From NCBI RefSeq assembly GCF_014304815.1, contig NZ_CP047958.1, positions 2,356,001 through 2,420,000 of the forward strand: DNA of 64,000 nucleotides, given 5' to 3'. A program made the translations under genes and the position numbers. The notes under the pieces were generated by a model. The model had not been told where the DNA came from. It ran no database searches and saw nothing but the letters and a program-made list of their open reading frames with translations. Positions 27,513-35,574 of this stretch are shown here, piece after piece (positions within the stretch are counted from its first letter, which is position 1; every line of letters begins with the position of its first letter). The DNA is from Synechococcus sp. MIT S9220. GTDB lineage: Bacteria; Cyanobacteriota; Cyanobacteriia; PCC-6307; Cyanobiaceae.

Positions 27513-28583
27513 TTGACAAGCACTGTCGGCAGCGGCCGCGAACGCTTCAAACAGCACCTACGCAAAGTCGGTAGCGGCGAACACACCAGCAAAGGCTTGA
27601 GTCGAGAGGAAGCTGCCGATGCTTTGGCACTCATGCTCAGAGAGGAGGCCACGCCGGCACAGATTGGCGCCTTCCTGATTGCGCACCGCATACGCCGGCC
27701 GGAGCCCCAAGAGCTCACCGGCATGCTCGACACCTATCGATCGATGGGGCCCGTTGTTCACAGCCCTGCCGATCAGAGAAGACCGCTCTGCTTCGGCATG
27801 CCATTTGACGGTCGGACCAGAACTGCGCCCATCTACCCACTCACCAGCCTTGTGCTGGTGGCTTGCGGTCAACCGGTCGTGCTGCAGGGGGGTGACCGCA
27901 TGCCGATCAAATACGGCATCACAGCCATCGATCTGTTCCACCTTCTGGATCTGAATCTGGGTGGGCTGCCCCTGAGCACTGTTCAGGAAGGATTCAACAC
28001 ACATGGCTTCGCGCTCATTCATCAACCGGATCATTTCGCGATCGCGGAAACACTGATTCATTACCGGGAAGAACTGGGAAAACGGCCTCCCGTGGCCAGC
28101 CTCGAGCTCCTATGGACGGCCCACCAGGGAGACCACCTTCTGGTGAGTGGGTTTGTGCACCCACCAACCGAAAGCCGGGCCTGGGAAGCGCTCAGACTTG
28201 CAGGCGAAACCGACCTGCTAACTGTGAAAGGCCTGGAAGGAGGAACAGATCTTCCCATCGGTCGGGCCTGCATCACAGCCCGTGTCCGCGATGGTCAGGC
28301 TGAACGTCTGATCCTTCACCCCCGCGATCACGGATGCCACAACGCAGACGTGGAGTGGTCGTCGGAGAGCACCTGGAAGAGCCAGGCCCTCGAAGCGCTC
28401 AGCAACCGTGGTCCCCTCAGCGAAGCTCTGCGCTGGAACGCAGGTGCTTATCTCTGGAACGCTGGCCTGAGCGACAATCTCGACTCGGGCATTGCAATGG
28501 CCACCACCGTGCTCGAGCAAGGTCGAGCACTGGATCAGCTTGATCAGCTGCGCAGCTTGCCCAGTGCTTTGTGCATCCGATAG
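27513..28583 (+). CDS. Anthranilate phosphoribosyltransferase-family (TrpD2/YbiB-like) protein
   Basis: 356 residues. The N-terminal helical domain has GLSREEAADALALML and ATPAQIGAFLIAHRIRRPEPQEL, typical of the TrpD fold. In place of the TrpD motifs GTGGD and KHGNRxxSSxxGSAD it has FGMPFDGRTRT and LQGGDRMPIKYGITAID, so phosphoribosyltransfer to anthranilate is unlikely. E. coli YbiB, a TrpD2, binds nucleic acids. I chose the TTG at 27513 (MTSTVGSGRERF); another in-frame TTG is at 27501 and no ATG exists in frame before a stop at 27471. Its 3' end overlaps the GNAT gene by 40 bases, tail to tail. Confidence 0.8.
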   Translation: MTSTVGSGRERFKQHLRKVGSGEHTSKGLSREEAADALALMLREEATPAQIGAFLIAHRIRRPEPQELTGMLDTYRSMGPVVHSPADQRRPLCFGMPFDGRTRTAPIYPLTSLVLVACGQPVVLQGGDRMPIKYGITAIDLFHLLDLNLGGLPLSTVQEGFNTHGFALIHQPDHFAIAETLIHYREELGKRPPVASLELLWTAHQGDHLLVSGFVHPPTESRAWEALRLAGETDLLTVKGLEGGTDLPIGRACITARVRDGQAERLILHPRDHGCHNADVEWSSESTWKSQALEALSNRGPLSEALRWNAGAYLWNAGLSDNLDSGIAMATTVLEQGRALDQLDQLRSLPSALCIR

Positions 28584-29011
28584 CGCTCAAAGGGCACTCC
28601 AGCGATCGTGATCGTTTCCGGGGCAACCAGGCTCCAGCCATAGCGCTCGAACAACGGACGACTGAACTGACTGGCTTCGGTGCGCAGGGATCTGACGCCA
28701 TCCGCGATCGCATCGGCTTCAAGTCTCTCTAGGAGCGCTTTGCCGTGGCCCTGACGTGCCGCACGGCCCCGGCAATACAGAAGAGCAAGCCGGTCCTGCG
28801 GATAACGCATCGCAAAAGCGGCATCCTCACCACTGATCCAGCCGGAACCCTGCTTCAGGGTTTGATCCAGCACACCCGGCAACCAGGCGAGTGCTGCCCA
28901 GGACTTCACCTGCTGATCCGAATACAACTGTGGAGCCTGACTCTCAATGGCATCGGCATAGATCTCCCGGAGAAGAATCTCGTCAGCTGGAACGATCAAA
29001 CGCAGGACCAT
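28544..29011 (-). CDS. GNAT family N-acetyltransferase
   Basis: 155 residues with GNAT landmarks: an N-terminal LRLIVPADEILLREIYADAI, the acetyl-CoA loop LYCRGRAARQGHGKALLERLE and FERYGWSLVAPETI near the end. The acceptor substrate cannot be predicted. It is wedged in: it overlaps the TrpD2-like gene by 40 bases at its 3' end and shares its ATG bases with the divergent MFS gene through a CCATGG palindrome. Its promoter must lie inside the MFS coding region. Confidence 0.88.
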   Translation of the reverse strand: MVLRLIVPADEILLREIYADAIESQAPQLYSDQQVKSWAALAWLPGVLDQTLKQGSGWISGEDAAFAMRYPQDRLALLYCRGRAARQGHGKALLERLEADAIADGVRSLRTEASQFSRPLFERYGWSLVAPETITIAGVPFERYRMHKALGKLRS

Positions 29012-30281
29012 GGCCAGTGCCTATGGGAATGTGAGTCTCACCTGCCCAGCGGCTGCCTTGCAGCAACCACGTGTCCCCACTCTGCTCAGCGCCTTTCTGA
29101 CGCTGCTCAATGACCGACTCAGCGAAAGCATCGTCTTCCCATTGCTGCCATTCCTACTGGCGAGCTTCAACGCCGATGGGCGCACACTAGGTCTGCTGGC
29201 CGGCAGCTACGCACTCGCGCAGTTTGCTGCCACACCACTGATCGGAGCCCTCAGTGATCGCTTCGGCCGCCGGCCCGTGATCGCCACCTGCGTTGCAGGC
29301 TCGGTACTGGGTCTGGGCCTGTTCGCCCTCACCGTGAGCATGGACTGGCCCAAGGGCGCCACTTTGCCGCTGATGCTGCTGTTCGGCGCTCGCCTCATCG
29401 ATGGTGTGAGCGGCGGAACCGCAGCCACCGCTGGAGCAGTGCTGGCTGATATCACTCCGGAGGAACAACGGGCACGCGCTTTCGGCTTGATCGGGGTGGC
29501 CTTTGGTCTCGGCTTCATCATCGGACCGTTCGTGGGAGGACAACTAGCCCGCATCAACGTGACCGTGCCGATCTGGGTGGCCACCGGTTTCGCCCTGTTC
29601 AACCTGCTGGTGGTGCTGGGTTTGCTTCCAGAGACCCATCCCCGCTCGGCGCGCCAAGCCATGCCGCGCAAACGAGATCTCAACCCCTTCGCCCAGATCG
29701 CCAAGGTGATTGGCAACCCCGCTGTCGGGCGACTCTGTCTCAGCTTCTTCCTGTTCTTTCTGGCCTTCAACGGCTTCACCGCCATCCTGGTGCTCTATTT
29801 CAAACAGCGCTTCAACTGGGGACCAGAGCTCGCCACAACCGCCTTCCTGATTGTGGGCGTGGTGGCCACCGTGGTGCAGGGAGGCCTGATCGGTCCCCTC
29901 GTGAAACAACTCGGAGAATGGAAACTGACCCTGATCGGTCTGGGCTTGGTGATCCTTGGATGCCTGCTGATTCCCTCGACATCACCTCAACAGGCTCAGA
30001 TCGGCGTGTTCAGTTCCGTGGCCATCCTCGCCACCGGAACAGGCCTGGTCACCCCGAGCCTGCGCAGTCTTGTGTCGCGCCGCCTCGACTCGGAGGGCCA
30101 GGGCACGGCATTGGGCAGCCTTCAGGCACTGCAGAGCCTGGGGAGTTTCCTGGGACCACCTCTGGCCGGACTCAGCTACGACCTGTTGGGACAGATCAGT
30201 CCCTTCGTTGGCAGTGCCTGTCTGCTGATCATGGTGATGCTGCTGGTGGGAGGCAGCCCGCTGCCCTCTAGGTCGCAATGA
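29010..30281 (+). CDS. Major facilitator superfamily transporter (TetA-like, 12 TM)
   Basis: 423 residues with about 12 hydrophobic helices. The MFS loop 2-3 motif is GALSDRFGRRPV and motif C lies in AFGLGFIIGPFVGGQL; LFGARLIDGVSGGTAATAGAVLADI is typical of the DHA1/TetA group. It is probably a drug or metabolite exporter using proton exchange; the substrate is unknown. The first ATG overlaps the GNAT start, and the first 27 residues before the helical region are variable-looking, so a later start is possible. ppk1 follows after 93 bases. Confidence 0.88.
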   Translation: MASAYGNVSLTCPAAALQQPRVPTLLSAFLTLLNDRLSESIVFPLLPFLLASFNADGRTLGLLAGSYALAQFAATPLIGALSDRFGRRPVIATCVAGSVLGLGLFALTVSMDWPKGATLPLMLLFGARLIDGVSGGTAATAGAVLADITPEEQRARAFGLIGVAFGLGFIIGPFVGGQLARINVTVPIWVATGFALFNLLVVLGLLPETHPRSARQAMPRKRDLNPFAQIAKVIGNPAVGRLCLSFFLFFLAFNGFTAILVLYFKQRFNWGPELATTAFLIVGVVATVVQGGLIGPLVKQLGEWKLTLIGLGLVILGCLLIPSTSPQQAQIGVFSSVAILATGTGLVTPSLRSLVSRRLDSEGQGTALGSLQALQSLGSFLGPPLAGLSYDLLGQISPFVGSACLLIMVMLLVGGSPLPSRSQ

Positions 30282-30374
30282 CGCAACCAGCTGCAGAACA
30301 TCAAAAAACCTGCAGTCCGGCCTCTGGACAATTGCTACGTTTCGCAAGTCGGTTCATGCACATCTGGTCACCCG

Positions 30375-32510
30375 ATGAGTGACAACGCTCTCTCCACCGA
30401 CCTCTACATCAACCGAGAGCTCAGCTGGATCGCCTTCAATGAGCGCGTGCTGATTCAGGCCCTGGATCAACGCACCCCGTTGCTGGAGCAGGCCAAATTC
30501 AGTGCCATCTTCAGCAACAATCTCGACGAATTTTTCATGGTGAGGGTGGCCTCCCTCAAGGCCCAGGTGGAAGCGGGCATTGATAAGCGCAGCGAGGACG
30601 GACGCACGCCACTGGAACAGCTGCAGGCGATACGGGAACATCTCGCACCCCTACTGAAACGGCAGCAGGAGCACTACCGCAGCCAGCTCAGATCCGAACT
30701 GCACAACCACGGCGCCCATCTGCTCGATTACGAACAGCTCAACGAACGCCAACGACTCTGGGTTGATAACTACTTCCAGACGGCGATTTTTCCAGTGCTA
30801 ACGCCGCTGGCAGTGGATCCGGCTCATCCCTTTCCCTTCGTGAGCAATCTCAGCCTGAATGTGGCGGCTCTGATTGACGATCCGGACACCGGTCAGCGGC
30901 TGCTGGCCCGCGTGAAGGTGCCTCAGACGATCTTGCCTCGATTCGTTGCCATACCCACCGACCTCGCAGCTGAACAATCTGAGGCAGTTCACACGGCCGT
31001 TCCCCTGGAACAGGTGGTGGCCTTCAACCTCGGCCTTCTCTTTCCAGGCATGAGCATCGAGGGGCACTACTTCTTCCGCGTCACCCGGGATGCGGATCTG
31101 GAACTGCGCGACCTGGAAGCTGATGATCTGATGATCGCCATTGAGCAGGGCCTGCGCAAACGCCGCATGGGAGGCGAAGTGGTGCGGCTCGAAGTCGCCG
31201 AGGGAATGCCACAGGACGTTGTCGAGATGCTGATGGATGGCATGTCCGTTGAGGAAGCCGATCTCTACAGGGTTGACGGTCCTCTGGGCCTCGACGATCT
31301 GTTCGGTCTGATGGGAATCCCATTGGCGAATCTCAAGAACGAGTCCCACTCGGGCCAGACACCCTCGGTACTGCGTCGTGCCCAGCGCAACATGCTCGAA
31401 GACGGCTCCATCAAAGAGGAGGAATTTGAAAGCATTTTTTCGGTGGTCCGCCGCCGCGATGTGCTTCTGCATCACCCCTACGACCTCTTCTCCACATCCG
31501 TGGAGGAATTCATCAACCAGGCCGCCGACGATCCTCTGGTGATGGGGATCAAGATGACCCTCTATCGCACCTCAAAGGATTCACCGATCATCGCCGCGTT
31601 GATTCGTGCTGCGGAAAACGGCAAGCAGGTGATGGCGCTGGTGGAACTCAAAGCACGCTTCGATGAAGACAACAACATCCAGTGGGCCAAACACCTGGAA
31701 AGCTCAGGAGTGCATGTCGTCTATGGAGTTCTGGGCCTAAAAACCCACACCAAGATCGTGCTGGTTGTGCGCAAGGAAAAGGAACGTCTCCGCAGTTATG
31801 TCCATATCGGCACCGGTAACTACAACTCGAAGACATCACGCCTCTACACCGATCTTGGCCTGCTTTCGGCACGACCCGAACTCGGCCAGGATCTGGTGGA
31901 ATTGTTCAATTACCTCACCGGCTTCTCTAAACAGCAGGAGTTCCGCAAGTTGCTGGTTGCACCGGTATCACTGCGTAAAGGCATGGAACATCTGATTCGC
32001 CGTGAGATTGAACATGCTCAGCACGACCGCGGCGGCCATATCCGAGCCAAGATGAATTCACTGGTGGATCCAGGCATCATCGCCCTGCTCTACGAAGCCT
32101 CCCAGGCAGGCGTGAAGATCGAACTGATTGTGCGCGGCATGTGCTGCCTGTACCCAGGTCGCGAGGGCGTGAGCGACAACATCAGCGTGGTGAGCATCAT
32201 CGGTCGCTTTCTTGAACACTCACGCCTGTTCTGGTTCGCCAATCACAACGAACCGGAGGTTTACATCGGCAGCGCTGATTGGATGCCAAGAAATCTGGAC
32301 AGACGCGTTGAAGCTGTGACACCCATTGAAGAACCAGCGCTTCGAGAGCAACTGGAACGCTTGATGCAGATCTATCTCGATGACAACCGTGGATCATTCG
32401 ATATGCAGACCGATGGTTCCTTCAGTCAGCGCCATCCAAAGGGCGAAGAGCGTAATTCGCAGTTGAGCCTGATTGAAACCTGGAGAAAAGGGCTGGTCGC
32501 GAAAAATTGA
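30375..32510 (+). CDS. ppk1: Polyphosphate kinase 1
   Basis: 711 residues, full length PPK1. The N-terminal domain opens YINRELSWIAFNERVL; the catalytic phospholipase-D-like halves contain YVHIGTGNYNSKTSRLYTD, with the autophosphorylated His, and the second His-type region ADWMPRNLDRRVE near residue 640. It polymerises the gamma-phosphate of ATP into polyphosphate, reversibly. A TACGTT at 30336 could be a -10 element. pstS, for phosphate uptake, is 13 kb downstream and not linked. Confidence 0.96.
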   Translation: MSDNALSTDLYINRELSWIAFNERVLIQALDQRTPLLEQAKFSAIFSNNLDEFFMVRVASLKAQVEAGIDKRSEDGRTPLEQLQAIREHLAPLLKRQQEHYRSQLRSELHNHGAHLLDYEQLNERQRLWVDNYFQTAIFPVLTPLAVDPAHPFPFVSNLSLNVAALIDDPDTGQRLLARVKVPQTILPRFVAIPTDLAAEQSEAVHTAVPLEQVVAFNLGLLFPGMSIEGHYFFRVTRDADLELRDLEADDLMIAIEQGLRKRRMGGEVVRLEVAEGMPQDVVEMLMDGMSVEEADLYRVDGPLGLDDLFGLMGIPLANLKNESHSGQTPSVLRRAQRNMLEDGSIKEEEFESIFSVVRRRDVLLHHPYDLFSTSVEEFINQAADDPLVMGIKMTLYRTSKDSPIIAALIRAAENGKQVMALVELKARFDEDNNIQWAKHLESSGVHVVYGVLGLKTHTKIVLVVRKEKERLRSYVHIGTGNYNSKTSRLYTDLGLLSARPELGQDLVELFNYLTGFSKQQEFRKLLVAPVSLRKGMEHLIRREIEHAQHDRGGHIRAKMNSLVDPGIIALLYEASQAGVKIELIVRGMCCLYPGREGVSDNISVVSIIGRFLEHSRLFWFANHNEPEVYIGSADWMPRNLDRRVEAVTPIEEPALREQLERLMQIYLDDNRGSFDMQTDGSFSQRHPKGEERNSQLSLIETWRKGLVAKN

Positions 32511-32688
32511 TCAAGCAAGACCCGTGTTCATCGATACAGCGAAATTGTGCTTTTTGTCTTTATTTCATATTCGATCCACGAGACTTAACACTGCATCATT
32601 GATTCGTAAAAACTTTCGAATTAATCACTTCACTCTTTGCTCCGGGTGCTAAATTTTTCGCAAATCTAATTTTCAGGAGGCCAGGGTG
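32511..32688 (+). promoter_or_regulatory. AT-rich leader of the second sigma factor with the shared word
   Basis: At 32620-32641 lies the copy of the shared 22-base word (ATTAATCACTTCACTC then TTTGCT). ATTCG (32602) and CGAAT (32617) form a small inverted repeat just before it. AGGAGG at 32674-32679 is the ribosome-binding site. The long AT-rich leader contrasts with the GC-rich surroundings and suggests regulated expression. Confidence 0.45.
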
Positions 32689-33708
32689 ATGGGGATCCCT
32701 CTGGAATCTGAAGGAGTAACTCAAAAAGTTGCTTCATCAGAGCCTGTGTTGCCGACCACTGGTCGTCGTGACAGCAGTGCACGTTCACGCTCAACTTCCA
32801 GTCGCTCGTCACGTCAAAGCGGGCGCTTGGCCACTGATTCAATTGGTTATTACCTGAGCAGCATTGGACGAGTTCCACTGCTCACTGCAGCCGAAGAAAT
32901 CGAGCTTGCTCATCATGTGCAAGCCATGAAGGAGCTACTCGATATTGCTGAGGAGGATCGCACTCCCAGGCAGCGTCACCGCATCCGCATGGGCAAGCGT
33001 GCCCGGGATCGGATGATGGCCGCCAACCTCCGCCTCGTGGTGAGCGTTGCCAAGAAATATCAGAACCAGGGCCTGGAGCTGCTCGATCTCGTTCAGGAAG
33101 GAGCCATCGGCCTGGAGCGGGCCGTCGACAAGTTCGACCCTGCCATGGGCTACAAATTTTCGACCTATGCCTACTGGTGGATTCGCCAGGGGATGACTCG
33201 CGCGATTGACAACAGCGCACGCACCATTCGCTTGCCGATTCACATCAGCGAAAAGCTCTCCAAGATGCGCCGCATCACGCGTGAGCTGTCTCACCGCTTC
33301 GGTCGGCAACCGAATCGACTGGAACTGGCAAGCGCGATGGGCATCGAACCGCGCGATCTCGAAGACCTCATTGCCCAAAGCGCGCCCTGCGCATCCCTGG
33401 ATGCCCATGCCCGTGGCGAAGAAGATCGCAGCACGCTCGGTGAACTGATTCCAGATCCCAATGGTGCTGAGCCAATGGAGGGAATGGATCGCAGCATTCA
33501 GAAGGAGCACCTGGGCGGATGGCTCTCTCAGTTGAATGAGCGTGAGCAAAAAATCCTCAAATTGCGCTTCGGACTGGATGGAGCAGAACCACTGACGCTG
33601 GCTGAAATCGGCCGTCAAATCAATGTGTCGCGGGAACGGGTGCGGCAGCTGGAAGCCAAGGCCATCTTGAAGTTGCGTGTGATGACCAACCATCAGCAGG
33701 CGGCCTGA
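32689..33708 (+). CDS. RpoD-like (group 2 type) RNA polymerase sigma factor
   Basis: 339 residues from the ATG (MGIPLESEG); a GTG three bases earlier is equally placed after AGGAGG. A Ser/Arg-rich segment (about 27-50) precedes region 1.2 (DSIGYYLSSIGRVPLLTAAEE). Region 2 has NLRLVVSVAKKYQ and [18 protein letters not shown]; region 4 ends NVSRERVRQLEAKAILKLR. It is a different paralogue from the one at 7004, without the long spacer. The leader shares a word with nirA and focA, which could hint at a role in nitrogen or stress responses. Confidence 0.94.
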   Translation: MGIPLESEGVTQKVASSEPVLPTTGRRDSSARSRSTSSRSSRQSGRLATDSIGYYLSSIGRVPLLTAAEEIELAHHVQAMKELLDIAEEDRTPRQRHRIRMGKRARDRMMAANLRLVVSVAKKYQNQGLELLDLVQEGAIGLERAVDKFDPAMGYKFSTYAYWWIRQGMTRAIDNSARTIRLPIHISEKLSKMRRITRELSHRFGRQPNRLELASAMGIEPRDLEDLIAQSAPCASLDAHARGEEDRSTLGELIPDPNGAEPMEGMDRSIQKEHLGGWLSQLNEREQKILKLRFGLDGAEPLTLAEIGRQINVSRERVRQLEAKAILKLRVMTNHQQAA

Positions 33709-33712
33709 GTTT

Positions 33713-34357
33713 TTGCTCTCGTCCCTGCTGATCATCGGCATCTGGATGCTGCTGGTGCTCTCAGCAGCACTGGTCTCTCGGAAGCGATGGCCCGAACAAC
33801 GAGAGCTCAGTCGCAAGATCGTGCACATCGGCACCGGTCCTGTCGTTGTCCTGGCCTGGTGGCTGTCAATTCCAGCATCGATTGCAGTGCCAGTGGCCTT
33901 CACCGTCACCGTGATCACCGCGATCAATCACCGCATCCAACTTCTACCTGCTGTTGAGGATGTCGACCGCAACAGCTACGGAACCGTGGCGTATGGACTA
34001 GCCATCAGCCTGCTGCTGCTGCTGTTCTGGCCCGAACAAGCGGTTGCGGTTTGCTCCGGAGTGCTGGTGATGGCCTTTGCCGATGGTCTGGCGGGCCTTG
34101 TGGGCCGTGGCATGACATCTCCCAGCTGGACCGTATGGCAACAGCGGAAATCCGTTGCTGGCACGGTCACGATGGGCTTGGTCACGGCATTGGTGTTGCT
34201 CCTGCTGATACTGATCAGCCAAAGTCCTCTGCATCCCCTGCGTCTGATCGCTGTTTGTGCTCTGGCCGTTGGCCTCGAGCAATGGGGCCGCTGGGGAATC
34301 GACAACCTCACTGTGCCGATGGCGGTGGGGCTGAGCTGGATGTGGATGACCGTTTGA
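33713..34357 (+). CDS. Phytol kinase-like / polyprenol-phosphate kinase family membrane protein
   Basis: 214 residues, about 6-7 membrane helices. Family marks of the VTE5/SEC59 CTP-dependent kinases are RELSRKIVHIGTGPVVVLAWW, DVDRNSYGTVAYGL, MAFADGLAGLVGRG and the KSVAGTV segment. VTE5 and VTE6 phosphorylate phytol or phytyl phosphate released from chlorophyll for tocopherol and chlorophyll recycling. Substrate choice cannot be made here. It begins at a TTG 5 bases after the sigma-factor stop, likely cotranscribed. Confidence 0.82.
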   Translation: MLSSLLIIGIWMLLVLSAALVSRKRWPEQRELSRKIVHIGTGPVVVLAWWLSIPASIAVPVAFTVTVITAINHRIQLLPAVEDVDRNSYGTVAYGLAISLLLLLFWPEQAVAVCSGVLVMAFADGLAGLVGRGMTSPSWTVWQQRKSVAGTVTMGLVTALVLLLLILISQSPLHPLRLIAVCALAVGLEQWGRWGIDNLTVPMAVGLSWMWMTV

Positions 34358-34380
34358 ACGGCCGCCACCTTGATCACTGC

Positions 34381-35460
34381 TCAAGCCACCGGAATCCCGG
34401 ATGCAGGAGTGCCAGCTTTCTTCACGGATTCAGCCAGCTCAGCGAGCAACTCAGCCGTTGCTTCAATGCTGATGCAGGCATCAGTAACACTCTGTCCGTA
34501 GGTGAGTGAGGAGCGATCAGCGCTGATTTTCTGATTGCCTTCCACCAGATGACTTTCCAACATCACACCCATCACATGGGTTGATCCCTTCTGAACTTGA
34601 GCAGCCACAGCCCTGAGCACTTCGCCCTGGCGGCGATAGTCCTTGTTGGAATTGGCATGACTGCAGTCGACCATCAAACGATCCGGGAGGCCAGCTCCAG
34701 CCAATTCCGAGCATGCCTCCTGAACCGCCTCCAGGTGGTAGTTACTGCCGCTGTTGCCTCCCCTCAACACCAAATGGCCATAGGGATTACCGGTGGTGCT
34801 CACGATGGACGCATTCCCCTCGCAATTGATCCCCAGAAAATGATGGGGACTGGAGGCTGACTGCATCGCATTGATGGCGATGGTGGCACTGCCGTCGGTG
34901 CCGTTCTTGTAGCCCACGGGCATCGAAAGACCAGAGGCCATCTCTCTGTGGGTCTGACTTTCTGTGGTGCGGGCACCGATCGCAGTCCAGCTGATCAAGT
35001 CTGCGATGTACTGCGGCACCACTGGATCCAGCAATTCCGTCGCAGTGGGCATGCCGTCTCTGGCGAGATCCAGAAGCAGAGAGCGCGCCATCCGCAAACC
35101 GGTATTGATGTCGTAGGAACCATCGAGGTGGGGATCGTTGATCAATCCTTTCCAGCCCACAGTCGTTCGAGGCTTCTCGAAATAAACCCGCATCACCACC
35201 TCCAGTTCCCCCGCATAACGGGACCTCAAGGGGGCGAGGCGGCGGGCGTAGTCAAGGGCCGCATCCACGTCGTGCACGGAACAGGGGCCAACGATCACCA
35301 GCAAGCGGTGGTCCTCTCCCTGGAGAATGGCCTGGATGCGCTGTCTGGCGGTGGCGACAGTTTCAGTGGCCTTGGCGTCGGCTGGGAAATCCCCGTGCAG
35401 CAAAGCCGGTGAAACCAGTGGCAGGGTATCCACCACATGCAGATCGTGAGTGGTGGTCAT
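34381..35460 (-). CDS. aroF: 3-deoxy-7-phosphoheptulonate (DAHP) synthase, class I
   Basis: 359 residues from the ATG at 35458-35460 (MTTTHDLHVVDTLPL), matching the normal 350-residue length. Core motifs are LVIVGPCSVHD, VVMRVYFEKPRTTVGWKGLINDP, DLISWTAIGARTTESQTHRE, VDCSHANSNKDY and GVMLESHLVEGNQ. It joins phosphoenolpyruvate and erythrose 4-phosphate at the entry to aromatic biosynthesis. A frame extending upstream to 35715 has poor coding character and faces the acnB start, so it is ignored. The paralogue name (aroF, G or H) and its feedback regulator are unknown. Confidence 0.94.
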   Translation of the reverse strand: MTTTHDLHVVDTLPLVSPALLHGDFPADAKATETVATARQRIQAILQGEDHRLLVIVGPCSVHDVDAALDYARRLAPLRSRYAGELEVVMRVYFEKPRTTVGWKGLINDPHLDGSYDINTGLRMARSLLLDLARDGMPTATELLDPVVPQYIADLISWTAIGARTTESQTHREMASGLSMPVGYKNGTDGSATIAINAMQSASSPHHFLGINCEGNASIVSTTGNPYGHLVLRGGNSGSNYHLEAVQEACSELAGAGLPDRLMVDCSHANSNKDYRRQGEVLRAVAAQVQKGSTHVMGVMLESHLVEGNQKISADRSSLTYGQSVTDACISIEATAELLAELAESVKKAGTPASGIPVA

Positions 35461-35574
35461 GCCCTGAGCAATCAATAAGGTCACGTTACGCAAGCTGCTC
35501 CAGAGCGCATGGCGTGAGCATGGAACGGTGACGCAGGAGAATGAAGTGCCTTTGCCGTTCCTGCGCCGATTCCG

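Noticed and set aside
28038-28045. HIP1 octamer GCGATCGC
   Set aside because: I found five copies (28038, 28704, 45910, 54575, 56565). This is somewhat above one per 64 kb but far from the dense HIP1 pattern of freshwater cyanobacteria, and all are inside genes.
32602-32621. ATTCG-N10-CGAAT before the second sigma factor as a separate operator
   Set aside because: Only 5 bp per arm in an AT-rich leader; expected by chance.
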